From Anabaena sp. PCC 7108 (GTDB taxonomy: Bacteria > Cyanobacteriota > Cyanobacteriia > Cyanobacteriales > Nostocaceae), in contig NZ_KB235896.1 in the NCBI RefSeq assembly GCF_000332135.1, positions 3,181,321-3,245,320 of the forward strand: a stretch of 64,000 nt of DNA, read 5' to 3'. A model generated the notes under the pieces. It was not told the origin of the DNA and did not search any database. It saw only the letters and a program-made list of their open reading frames with translations. Below are positions 48,112 to 55,099 of the stretch, piece by piece; the first letter of the stretch is position 1, and each line of letters opens with the position of its first letter. A program made the position numbers and the translations under genes.

Positions 48112-50034
48112 ATGACGATCCTGGGTACGGTTACTCAAAAGGAGCCGAGAGCAGGTATTTTTACAATTCTTTGTCGCAGTGAAGAAGAGTATCTCATTCA
48201 TGTTTCTCCTGTTACCCATTTTCAGGTTTTACCGCATCTTGATAGTTGCGATCGCGCCTACTTTCCGATCCCCGGTAATGTCTACAGTAGTTCCGAAGCC
48301 ACCCTGATTCAACGCTATATTTTTCTAGATAGATTAATTTATGTGCAAGGAATTTGGCAGGAACATCAAGGACAGAGTTGCTTTGAAGCTATTACCATTG
48401 TTTTACTGCAAGATATACAGGGGAATTTCCTTTTTGAAACCAATAATTGGTGGTTGAGCCAGACAACCTGTTTAGCAGACTCATGGCTGCAAAACCAACT
48501 TAGCCAGCAGCAAATAGATAATATTGCCATTAGTGGTAATTCTATCAACATCATTGGGCTACAAAATGATCAAAGTTTGCAGTCCTGTGCCTGGGTGTCG
48601 AGGTTAATCTATGGACTTTCTTCCAGTTATCTCTTGACGGGAAAGGATCGCTATCGCTTGGCGGCAAAAAACTGGATTGCATATCAACGAGAATATTTTC
48701 AAACTATCAGCCATGATCGTCAATCTTGCTTTTGGGCGTTTGGTAAGCGAGGTCGAGATTCGATTCTGGTTTCAGAGGTTAGTGAAGACCATCTTGGAAT
48801 TCCCCTTGCCGAACAAATTTGCGTCCTAGCGGGGTTGAGCCAATACTACCGCATTTCTCAAGATCCGGCAGTGTTTGAGGACATTCACCGCGCGATCGCT
48901 ACGTTTAATCAGTTATTTAAGGATACAAGTAGCGAGCAGGGTTATTTCTCCCACATTGACTACGCCACGCTGTCCTGCGATCAAAACCGCCTGGGACAAA
49001 ATAAGTTAAGGAAAAACTGGCACTCTAATGGCGAGCATATACCCGCGTATCTGATCGACCTGATTCTGGCCTTGGACTCGATGCCGACCCCAGCAAATGA
49101 AACTATTGGTGAACTTTATCACACCTGTATGGAGAATTTGGAGGCGATCGTTGAACTGTTGGTTAAGCGTTTTCCCGATCAGGACACTGAGGTTCCTTAC
49201 ATCAACGAGCGTTTTTACTATAATTGGATTCCCGATCGCAGTTGGGCATGGCAACAAAACCGTGCCATTATTGGTAACAATCTCCGAATGGCTTGGACGC
49301 TTTGCCGTGTTGCCAACTACTATCTCACAGTTGTCGCTCAATCAAAGCAAGCGGGAAAAGCTGAGATGGCGCAACGGTTCTCACAAAAGGCTGAACGGTT
49401 AATGAATCTAGCAGAGTCTTTGGCTGTGAAAATGATTCCCAAAGGGCTGGATTTACTGCGTGGTGGTGTATTCGATCTAGTTGAACGCGAACCAAAAAAC
49501 GGGCAACCTATTGAATTTGCTGGCAGCTATACCAAAGACGCTTGGCAGCAGGAGCAAGGTATTTTGGCGTACTTGATGTTATACGGTAGTACAGGAAAAT
49601 TTCTTTATCTTGACATTGCTCGTGAATTGTCCGCATTTTGGCATTTATTTTGTGTGTCTCATCACCCTAAAGGTATTTTCTTCCGAGTTGAAGCGGACGG
49701 ACGACCTACTGGAATTTTAGGCACCATCGATATTGGGTCTCCGGCTCGTTATCCCCTGTGGGAAATTAACTATTTAGGGCATATTTACACGCAACTCTAC
49801 TCTGGGGTTAAAGGTCAAGGGGGCTTCTGTCTTTATTTCAAGCCAGACCTCGATTTGACGCTCAACTCGATTAATGTTTTACCAGATTTTGTCAGACCTG
49901 GAATTCTTGAGATTAAGGCTTATTCTATCAATGGTATGCGGAAAATTCCGGAAAATCCTCGCAATTTTCAAATTGATCTCAGTCAGGAACCATCGGGTTG
50001 TGAGTTAGTAGTTGAGTTTCAAACTGTAAGGTAA
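48112..50034 (+). CDS. AGE-family (N-acylglucosamine 2-epimerase-like) protein
   Basis: About 640 residues from ATG 48112. The frame is open from 47959, but that part runs through a repeat and is unlikely to be translated. Residues about 150-580 look like an (alpha/alpha)6 barrel of the AGE/six-hairpin glycosidase type: aromatic-rich helices such as WIAYQREYF, GLSQYYRISQDP, RKNWHSNGEHIPAYLIDLIL and ELSAFWHLF. AGE proteins isomerise or epimerise sugars, and relatives are hydrolases. Nothing else in the cluster suggests a glycosylated product, so the substrate is open. A non-barrel N-terminal part of about 140 residues is unusual for a simple epimerase. The next gene starts 6 bp after the stop. 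Confidence 0.7.
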   Translation: MTILGTVTQKEPRAGIFTILCRSEEEYLIHVSPVTHFQVLPHLDSCDRAYFPIPGNVYSSSEATLIQRYIFLDRLIYVQGIWQEHQGQSCFEAITIVLLQDIQGNFLFETNNWWLSQTTCLADSWLQNQLSQQQIDNIAISGNSINIIGLQNDQSLQSCAWVSRLIYGLSSSYLLTGKDRYRLAAKNWIAYQREYFQTISHDRQSCFWAFGKRGRDSILVSEVSEDHLGIPLAEQICVLAGLSQYYRISQDPAVFEDIHRAIATFNQLFKDTSSEQGYFSHIDYATLSCDQNRLGQNKLRKNWHSNGEHIPAYLIDLILALDSMPTPANETIGELYHTCMENLEAIVELLVKRFPDQDTEVPYINERFYYNWIPDRSWAWQQNRAIIGNNLRMAWTLCRVANYYLTVVAQSKQAGKAEMAQRFSQKAERLMNLAESLAVKMIPKGLDLLRGGVFDLVEREPKNGQPIEFAGSYTKDAWQQEQGILAYLMLYGSTGKFLYLDIARELSAFWHLFCVSHHPKGIFFRVEADGRPTGILGTIDIGSPARYPLWEINYLGHIYTQLYSGVKGQGGFCLYFKPDLDLTLNSINVLPDFVRPGILEIKAYSINGMRKIPENPRNFQIDLSQEPSGCELVVEFQTVR

Positions 50035-50040
50035 AAATCA

Positions 50041-50664
50041 ATGAAGCAGAGGCTTTTGGGTAAAAAAATTGGGATTGTTGTGGAAAGTGAATTTCTAGCC
50101 GATGAAATAGAAGCTTACCGCGATCGCTTTACCGAACAGGGTGCGGAAGTTTGCTTTATGTCTCGCATCTGGAATCCACAAGGTGTACAAGCTTACTATA
50201 GCAATTCTCTGGAACCGGAAAATCGTCCTCAAGCATTAACAGTTAGGATTGATTTTCGGCGCGAAAATCCAGAAGACTATGCGGCTTTAATTATGGCATC
50301 TAGCTATGCCAGTGTGAGACTTCGCTATGTTGATAAGATGCCCATTAGCCAGATGACTCCTACCCTGGCTCGGAAAGCGCCAGCTTGCGAATTTTTTGCG
50401 CGCTCAATGATGAATCCGCAGATTGTCAAAGGGTTTCTTTGTCAAGGATTGTGGATTTTGACACCATATCCAGAACTATTAAAGGGGCGTTCAGTTATTT
50501 GTCACCAGGTTGTTTTAGCAGATGTGATCAATACGGGTGCTGTATTGTGTACTAATGAAGATGGTGTTGTTGTAGACAAGGATATAGTTACTGGATACTC
50601 TAAAGAAGAAGTAATGCTATTTATCGATCACATCATAGAGCAAATTGAGAAGATAGCTATCTAG
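50041..50664 (+). CDS. DJ-1/PfpI-family protein
   Basis: 207 residues. The flavodoxin-like fold of the class I glutamine-amidotransferase superfamily begins KKIGIVVESEFLADEIEAYRDRF. The nucleophile elbow reads GFLCQGLW at about residue 132 (family pattern ICHGPW, with Gln replacing His), and the C-terminal signature CHQVVLADVINTGAVL is followed by VVVDKDIVTGYS. Family members include proteases, glyoxalases, chaperones and isocyanide hydratases; the Cys is kept but the elbow change makes the activity hard to predict. It is translated in tandem with the AGE-like gene (6-bp gap) and is last in the rightward arm. Confidence 0.82.
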   Translation: MKQRLLGKKIGIVVESEFLADEIEAYRDRFTEQGAEVCFMSRIWNPQGVQAYYSNSLEPENRPQALTVRIDFRRENPEDYAALIMASSYASVRLRYVDKMPISQMTPTLARKAPACEFFARSMMNPQIVKGFLCQGLWILTPYPELLKGRSVICHQVVLADVINTGAVLCTNEDGVVVDKDIVTGYSKEEVMLFIDHIIEQIEKIAI

Positions 50665-50682
50665 TGGCAGAAGTGTTGAATG

Positions 50683-50819
50683 TGTAAGGATTCAGGTCTA
50701 AATTTGAGGGATTAAATCCGGACTCTGCACATTAGGATTAACCATAGCTTTAATGGCTTGATAGCGAAGCGCTCCGTAGGAATCAAAAAACTCAATGACA
50801 GAACGTCCTTGACGACGAC
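50683..50819 (-). mobile_element. IS-end remnant, right-hand copy of the 137-bp direct repeat
   Basis: Matches 8084-8220 in the same orientation over 137 bp with two mismatches that I can see (CCGGACTC against CCGGAGTC, and CGTCCTTG against CGTCTTTG). It includes one terminal inverted repeat (GTAAGGATTCAGGTC) and the last codons of the transposase frame read leftward. The other end of the element is missing; the sequence passes straight into a RAYT fragment. Confidence 0.9.
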
Positions 50820-50875
50820 AAGATTGGGGTGCAAATGAATCTTTAAATATTCCTGAAAATATTGGACATGAATAA
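50819..50875 (+). pseudogene. 3'-terminal fragment of a RAYT transposase gene
   Basis: CAAGATTGGGGTGCAAATGA runs to a TAA and encodes QDWGANESLNIPENIGHE, identical to the last 18 residues of the intact RAYT (3459-4010) except one Ala for Thr. It is followed, as in the intact locus, by a REP palindrome. It has no 5' part, so it is a relic. Confidence 0.85.
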
Positions 50876-50894
50876 TATAAATTTAAATTCGTTG

Positions 50895-50957
50895 GTAGGG
50901 TACGTCAGATTTTTAATTTATCTTTTTTTACTAAGTTATTTGTCTAACACACCCTAC
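50895..50957. repeat. REP palindrome (divergent copy)
   Basis: GTAGGGTACGTCAGATTTTT to TTGTCTAACACACCCTAC is the same palindrome as at 4026-4088, with several substitutions that weaken the pairing. It belongs to the RAYT relic. The following 220 bp (to 51175) are AT-rich with no gene seen. Confidence 0.8.
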
Positions 50958-51175
50958 TATTTAGGCTAAAAAAACAACCCACCAAAAGTTATCCTACATA
51001 ACCAAATCACCAAACTTCAAAAATTCACAACTATCTCAAAATCAGACATAACCAGACTTTTACTACTTGGAGTTATCCACAAACAATGTTATTATAGAAC
51101 ATAATAAATTACATTTAGTCTAAAAATTAAACTCTCATAATTCCCCAACCAAAAAACCTCCCAAAAAACCTTAAA

Positions 51176-51676
51176 TTAACACACCTTTCCACCAACATTA
51201 CCAAGTTCGGAGTAATCCCAAGAGTGCATTTGACGGAAAGGTAAGCCCATCTTTTGGAAGACATACTTCTCTTTCACACCAGAAGCAACTAAATCTGGCT
51301 TCAATGCTTTGATGAATTCTTCAAATTCGTAAGCGGTAACGTCGTCATAAACGATAGTTCCGTTTTCGATGTAGTTGGTAGTACGTTTATAGTCGTCATT
51401 ATGAGCGAACTCATAACCTGTACCAATCATCTTCATTCCTAAATCTTGGAAAGCAGGAACAACGTGACGGGGACGTAGACCACCAACCATCATTGCAACA
51501 GTCTTACCTTCCAAACGGGGGCGATACTTAGAAACAATCGCATCCATTGTGGGTTGGTACTTAGCAATTACTTTCTCAGCATTTGCTTGGATCTTCGCGT
51601 CAAACTTGGAAGCAATTTCACGTAAGGAAGCTGCAATCTTGGTAGGTCCGAAGAAGTTATATTCTAACCAGGGAAT
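51176..51676 (-). CDS. nifD: nifD internal segment (nitrogenase MoFe protein alpha chain), interrupted at both ends
   Basis: Read leftward, about 156 codons match Nif[74 protein letters not shown] and [20 protein letters not shown]. Homology ends abruptly after HSWDYS at 51208-51218; from there a foreign frame of about ten codons ([10 protein letters not shown]) reaches a stop. It also begins abruptly at about 51676, where KYG before IPW should be. There is no start codon of its own; an internal ATG at 51547 is not the gene start. The rest of NifD, on both sides, is outside the window. The left break falls on the known nifD-element core; the right break suggests a second inserted element. Confidence 0.93.
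   Translation of the reverse strand: MPWLEYNFFGPTKIAASLREIASKFDAKIQANAEKVIAKYQPTMDAIVSKYRPRLEGKTVAMMVGGLRPRHVVPAFQDLGMKMIGTGYEFAHNDDYKRTTNYIENGTIVYDDVTAYEFEEFIKALKPDLVASGVKEKYVFQKMGLPFRQMHSWDYSELGNVGGKVC
51208..51218 (-). other. nifD-element recombination core (GGATTACTCCG)
   Basis: The complement of CGGAGTAATCC at this position is GGATTACTCCG, the 11-bp direct repeat at which XisA excises the nifD element in Anabaena PCC 7120. It lies exactly where NifD homology stops. A partner copy next to the 3' part of nifD would be expected beyond position 1; I saw none in the window. Confidence 0.88.
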
Positions 51677-51697
51677 ATAAATTACTAGTTGATAAAC

Positions 51698-51714
51698 CCC
51701 TTGTACAGCAAGGG
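51698..51714. repeat. Palindrome CCCTTGTACAGCAAGGG beside the right nifD break
   Basis: An imperfect 17-bp palindrome starts about 20 bp outside the NifD homology. A near copy, CCCTTGTATATCAAGGG, lies at 61381-61397. Position at the edge of an inserted element suggests a recombinase arm site, but this is inference. Confidence 0.5.
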
Positions 51715-51944
51715 TTCTGACTTCCCGAAAAATTCATATCTTAAATCTGGCTTAAATCTGGCTTTCACTCTCTCCAAAACCGCCTTTTTTACAAGGGATT
51801 CATTCAATGCGTCGTGGCTTAATCTTCTCTAAATATTATTATATTTGTATCAACAGGCTACAAAAAATACAAATAAGTAAATATACGTGATGTACGGTAT
51901 GTTTATTATATTAATATGTAGCTATATATTGCTGGTTTTATTTT

Positions 51945-52049
51945 ATGACAACATCTCAAGCGATCACAAGTTTGGCAGAAATTCCTACCTATAATTGGAA
52001 AGCATTTTTAGTAGATGGAAAAGCCCGAAGCCACCAAAGATTTAATTAA
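51945..52049 (+). CDS. Short frame, 34 residues, unknown
   Basis: ATG 51945 opens a frame starting MTTSQAITSLAEIPTYNWKA and ending in TAA at 52047-52049. Composition is protein-like, and the phrase is what one might expect from the N-terminus of a longer gene, cut short here. I do not recognise it. It sits between the nifD break and a hairpin; it may be a truncated relic of the element's own gene. The remaining DNA from 51715 to 51944 shows no gene. Confidence 0.2.
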   Translation: MTTSQAITSLAEIPTYNWKAFLVDGKARSHQRFN

Positions 52050-52066
52050 TAAATCTTAATTTTTTA

Positions 52067-52090
52067 TTCCAGCAAGATTTCTTGCTGGAA
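52067..52090. terminator. Hairpin, 10-bp perfect stem
   Basis: TTCCAGCAAG - ATTT - CTTGCTGGAA, preceded by a T-run. It could terminate the short frame at 51945-52049 or leftward transcription. Confidence 0.55.
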
Positions 52091-52120
52091 ATTTATGCTA
52101 TAAAAGTAGTGTTAGTATGT

Positions 52121-52162
52121 CTCTTAATCAATTGGTTGCGGGTTCGATTCCCTCCTCACCCA
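52121..52162 (+). other. 3' half of a tRNA-Lys(CTT) gene, probable attachment-site remnant
   Basis: CTCTTAATCAATTGGTTGCG and the following bases give an anticodon loop (CTCTTAA, anticodon CTT), the 3' anticodon strand (TCAAT), a T-arm GCGGG-TTCGATT-CCCTC with one mismatch, and the acceptor end CTCACCC-A. The bases before it (GTATGT) cannot pair with TCAAT, so the 5' half is absent. A 3' tRNA half starting at the anticodon loop is the usual footprint of a tyrosine-integrase attachment site. Confidence 0.7.
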
Positions 52163-52294
52163 CTAACTTACAGCACTTTAAAATATTAGCTTTGACTAAA
52201 TCTTGACTAAAACAAGAGATTATCCCCTCAATAAAAGCTGATATAGCAAGCAATGCCTTAGCCATCTTTTGAATAATTTATTAAATTCCTGAAT

Positions 52295-52320
52295 GGGGAT
52301 GAGTGAAAATACTCCTCCCC
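52295..52320 (+). terminator. Rho-independent terminator
   Basis: GGGGA-T-GAGT - GAAAAT - ACTC-C-TCCCC followed directly by TTTTGCATTTTT. It isolates the genes starting at 52400 from upstream transcription. Confidence 0.7.
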
Positions 52321-52360
52321 TTTTGCATTTTTATTGCCACTCAATCACTAATATCGTAGT

Positions 52361-52376
52361 ATTGCTATATAGCAAT
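52361..52376. promoter_or_regulatory. Perfect 16-bp palindrome upstream of the accessory module
   Basis: ATTGCTATATAGCAAT is a perfect dyad 23 bp before ATG 52400, the usual place for an operator controlling the first gene of an operon. No regulator gene is visible nearby. Confidence 0.5.
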
Positions 52377-52399
52377 AAAAGAACTTAACTATATAACCT

Positions 52400-52729
52400 A
52401 TGCCGAAATCGACACTAGCCGAAGTATTTGGACAAGGTGCTACCCAAACAGCTACTTCCTGGACAATTCAAAAAGCGGATTTCCCTACCTTGGAAGCATC
52501 GGCTACAAATTCCGGCTCCGCACTTTTAGCCGCGATTCTAATAGAAAATAATGGGAAACTAACCAAAGCCGCATTTGACGCGGACGTGGAAAAAAGCATC
52601 TACATAGAAGATGGGTTCTCGAATTTCATCCCCAGGGGTGAAACAAGTATTCAGTATCGTGTAGACCAAATAGTGACCAATCTTGCACAAGTAGATTCCG
52701 GCTCTACACTTGACCCTGATAATTACTAA
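52400..52729 (+). CDS. Hypothetical protein, first gene of the rightward accessory module
   Basis: 109 residues, acidic, no cysteine, no membrane segment. Rich in Ala, Ser, Thr and Asn at the N-terminus (GQGATQTATSWTIQKADF) with a repeated-looking acidic tail. I recognise no family. The size, composition and first place in a run of ten same-strand genes with virion- or surface-like proteins would suit a small structural subunit, but that is speculation. The next gene starts 1 bp after its stop, so they are co-translated. Confidence 0.6.
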   Translation: MPKSTLAEVFGQGATQTATSWTIQKADFPTLEASATNSGSALLAAILIENNGKLTKAAFDADVEKSIYIEDGFSNFIPRGETSIQYRVDQIVTNLAQVDSGSTLDPDNY

Positions 52730-52730
52730 T

Positions 52731-53765
52731 ATGACGATTCAAGAAATTGTTTTAAGCTCCAATATAGTAGTCAGTCTACTGCCTTCCAGCTACGGTAATA
52801 AAGTAAAAATATCACCAGATATTATCCCTTACTCTAAGGAAGGTTATACGATAATCGATGAAAGAAGAGACTTGATAAAATTAACAGCAATCAATTACAT
52901 TCAATCATTAGAAGAGGTTCCATACCCTGAAATACCAGTAACTGCTTCTGATAGTGAAAAGTCATTGATTTTATTAAATTTACAATGGCTTTCACCAAGG
53001 ATGCACCTTAATACTTGGATTGATAATACTCTTGTAGATGTTTTGTCGTTACTAACCCCTAAGCCATACCCTTATTCAAATATTGAATTAAGAGATTTCA
53101 GCTTCTACGATGAAATTATTTATGCAAGTATTACTGACGTTGGATATGGCTATCTTACTGCTGATGATTCAATTGTTATTATTGGTGAATTCATCCGTCA
53201 TATTTGGATTGAAAAAGAAGAGAATCTGACCGTTGCTTTTAACAATATTTCTACTTCTTTGCAATCAATAGCAACTGCTATTAGTGAATTACAATTAAAT
53301 ATAACCGTGCCAGATGGAACTGGAGGTGGCAACGGTGATACAGGTGGCGGTGATAGTGGTAGCGATGAAAATAACAATACAGGAGATGATGATTTTATGC
53401 CTTTATCAATTAAGACCTCGGATTACACAATCACATCTAACGGTGAACGAATTGCTTGTTTCACCGAGAACGGAGACTTTACTATAACTTTACCTGCCAA
53501 CCCAGCACGCGGCTGGGAAGTAGAAATAATCTTCTTAGCGGGGGGTAACGGATACAATATTCCTGTTGATCTTAACGGGAAAAATCTATTAAGACTAGAT
53601 GAGGGAGGAGGCTACAGTTTAGACATAGAGTCCATAAAACTTACCAATGAAAACAGAGGTGGCAAGCTCATTTATTCCGATCCTAACTGGGAATTTTATC
53701 CTAATAGTAGTACTAGCAATGGTGTCGATATTAATCTTAGTTTTAGTATTACTCTAGTGCCATAA
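52731..53765 (+). CDS. Hypothetical two-domain protein with Gly/Asp/Asn-rich linker
   Basis: 344 residues from ATG 52731; an earlier in-frame start at 52710 would overlap the previous gene. An N-terminal domain (about 1-190) of mixed character is joined by a low-complexity linker (GTGGGNGDTGGGDSGS and following, about 197-222) to a C-terminal domain of about 120 residues with a beta-rich pattern (DYTITSNGERIACFTENGDFTITLP, GGNGYNIPVDLNGKNLLRLD). The C-terminal domain resembles the small beta domains at the ends of phage tail and receptor-binding proteins (the GDFTITLPA phrase). No signal peptide. Function unknown; a role in adhesion or particle structure is a reasonable guess. Confidence 0.65.
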   Translation: MTIQEIVLSSNIVVSLLPSSYGNKVKISPDIIPYSKEGYTIIDERRDLIKLTAINYIQSLEEVPYPEIPVTASDSEKSLILLNLQWLSPRMHLNTWIDNTLVDVLSLLTPKPYPYSNIELRDFSFYDEIIYASITDVGYGYLTADDSIVIIGEFIRHIWIEKEENLTVAFNNISTSLQSIATAISELQLNITVPDGTGGGNGDTGGGDSGSDENNNTGDDDFMPLSIKTSDYTITSNGERIACFTENGDFTITLPANPARGWEVEIIFLAGGNGYNIPVDLNGKNLLRLDEGGGYSLDIESIKLTNENRGGKLIYSDPNWEFYPNSSTSNGVDINLSFSITLVP

Positions 53766-53823
53766 TTACAACCAACAGATAAGGTTGATAACTTTGTCTG
53801 TTGATAAATAAATCTTTAAAACA

Positions 53824-55098
53824 ATGGGATTTGCACAACCACAAAAAGGGCTAGTGCCAATAGGTGGAAATTGGTATGCTACGCCCGATATTCCACAAAA
53901 ACCAAACTATAGCGACCCGTTCAAACCTATCCTAGAAGTCAGTAAGAAAGGAATTGAAATTAATCCACCTATAGGCATTGACTTTGAACCAATTTCCGAC
54001 GGCTGCAATATTGGATTACAGGCTACCGGATTTTTAGCTTATATCAATTTGCCGTCCTATCAAATCCTGTATCACAATCCATCATTAGGCTGCAACCCAC
54101 CACCTCCACCACCGCCGGAACCATTAGACGATGAACCATTGCCTTTTCCACCTCCACCACCCAATCCTTATCACAAGTACATTGTGATAACAATGACTGA
54201 ATCGATTAGGTCTACGACTTCAGGCAAAGCTATTGAGGGGTATCTTGGCGAATTTCCTGAAGGCTTTCAATTTAGTTCGGATGAAACCAAATCTACAAAA
54301 ATAACTTCACTGGAGGAGACTGCACCAGATGAAATATTAATAGGCAGAGAGCTGATCGTATTTCCTAATTACAGGGATATCTACGCAACTCACGTTGCGG
54401 TATGGGAGGAGAGCAGGAGCTTTACGACTGACTATCGACGCTATCCCGATAGTAAAAATTACCCCAACATCAGCCCTGCCAGTACTAGCTATTCAGGTGT
54501 TTGCAGAACTTACTTCAATGCCAATGTTCGCAATATCAGAAAAGATGAAATATTATCTTTCTCAGCTAATAGCACGCCTGGTATTGCTTATGATGGGTCT
54601 GAGTATCAATTCGAGACTCCTAGCGAAGGTAACATTGACTCTATCCAAGCCTTCTCTGTCAGCTTAAGAAGTTACTCCGATCTGCTGTCGAACCCTGACA
54701 TAAACAAACCGTACAAAGTATACGGCAACACGCTGGATTTGATAGATGGAATTAACTATTTTGCTGGCAGAGTTGATCAACAAATCAATAAACCCAGAAT
54801 AATTATCAAGGAATTACCCAAAGGCGAAATAGTTCCACCTCCTCCACCGCCGAAGCCCAAGAAACCACCCGAACCACCACCTGACGATATGTGTTGTAAT
54901 AACCAGAATGCTTTGATTCAGTATCTCCTAGCCAAAGATAAACAAAATACGCAGGATATATCGGCTTTAGAAAAATATATTAATCAATTAGATGGGGCAG
55001 GAAAAGAAATTTTTAATTCAATAGCGCGACTAGATATAGTTGCCAATGTAATTGGATTCTTCGTTAGTAAAATACTAAAATTATTACTTAGGTTTTAG
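53824..55098 (+). CDS. Hypothetical proline-rich protein with C-terminal hydrophobic tail
   Basis: 424 residues. Three polyproline tracts divide it (about residues 94-101, 113-121 and 339-357). Between them lies a domain of about 210 residues with no family I can name (ITMTESIRSTTSGKAIEGYL at the start). After the last proline tract comes DDMCCNNQNALIQYLLAKDK, a short coiled-coil-like stretch, and a hydrophobic C-terminal segment (IANVIGFFVSKILKLLLRF-like) that could anchor it in a membrane. The architecture of spaced proline spacers and a terminal anchor suggests a surface or secretion-complex component. The next gene begins 1 bp after its stop. Confidence 0.65.
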   Translation: MGFAQPQKGLVPIGGNWYATPDIPQKPNYSDPFKPILEVSKKGIEINPPIGIDFEPISDGCNIGLQATGFLAYINLPSYQILYHNPSLGCNPPPPPPPEPLDDEPLPFPPPPPNPYHKYIVITMTESIRSTTSGKAIEGYLGEFPEGFQFSSDETKSTKITSLEETAPDEILIGRELIVFPNYRDIYATHVAVWEESRSFTTDYRRYPDSKNYPNISPASTSYSGVCRTYFNANVRNIRKDEILSFSANSTPGIAYDGSEYQFETPSEGNIDSIQAFSVSLRSYSDLLSNPDINKPYKVYGNTLDLIDGINYFAGRVDQQINKPRIIIKELPKGEIVPPPPPPKPKKPPEPPPDDMCCNNQNALIQYLLAKDKQNTQDISALEKYINQLDGAGKEIFNSIARLDIVANVIGFFVSKILKLLLRF

Positions 55099-55099
55099 C

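Noticed and set aside
51072-51082. DnaA-box-like TTATCCACA
   Set aside because: A single copy without further boxes, an AT-rich unwinding pattern of note, or a replication gene; chance is likely.
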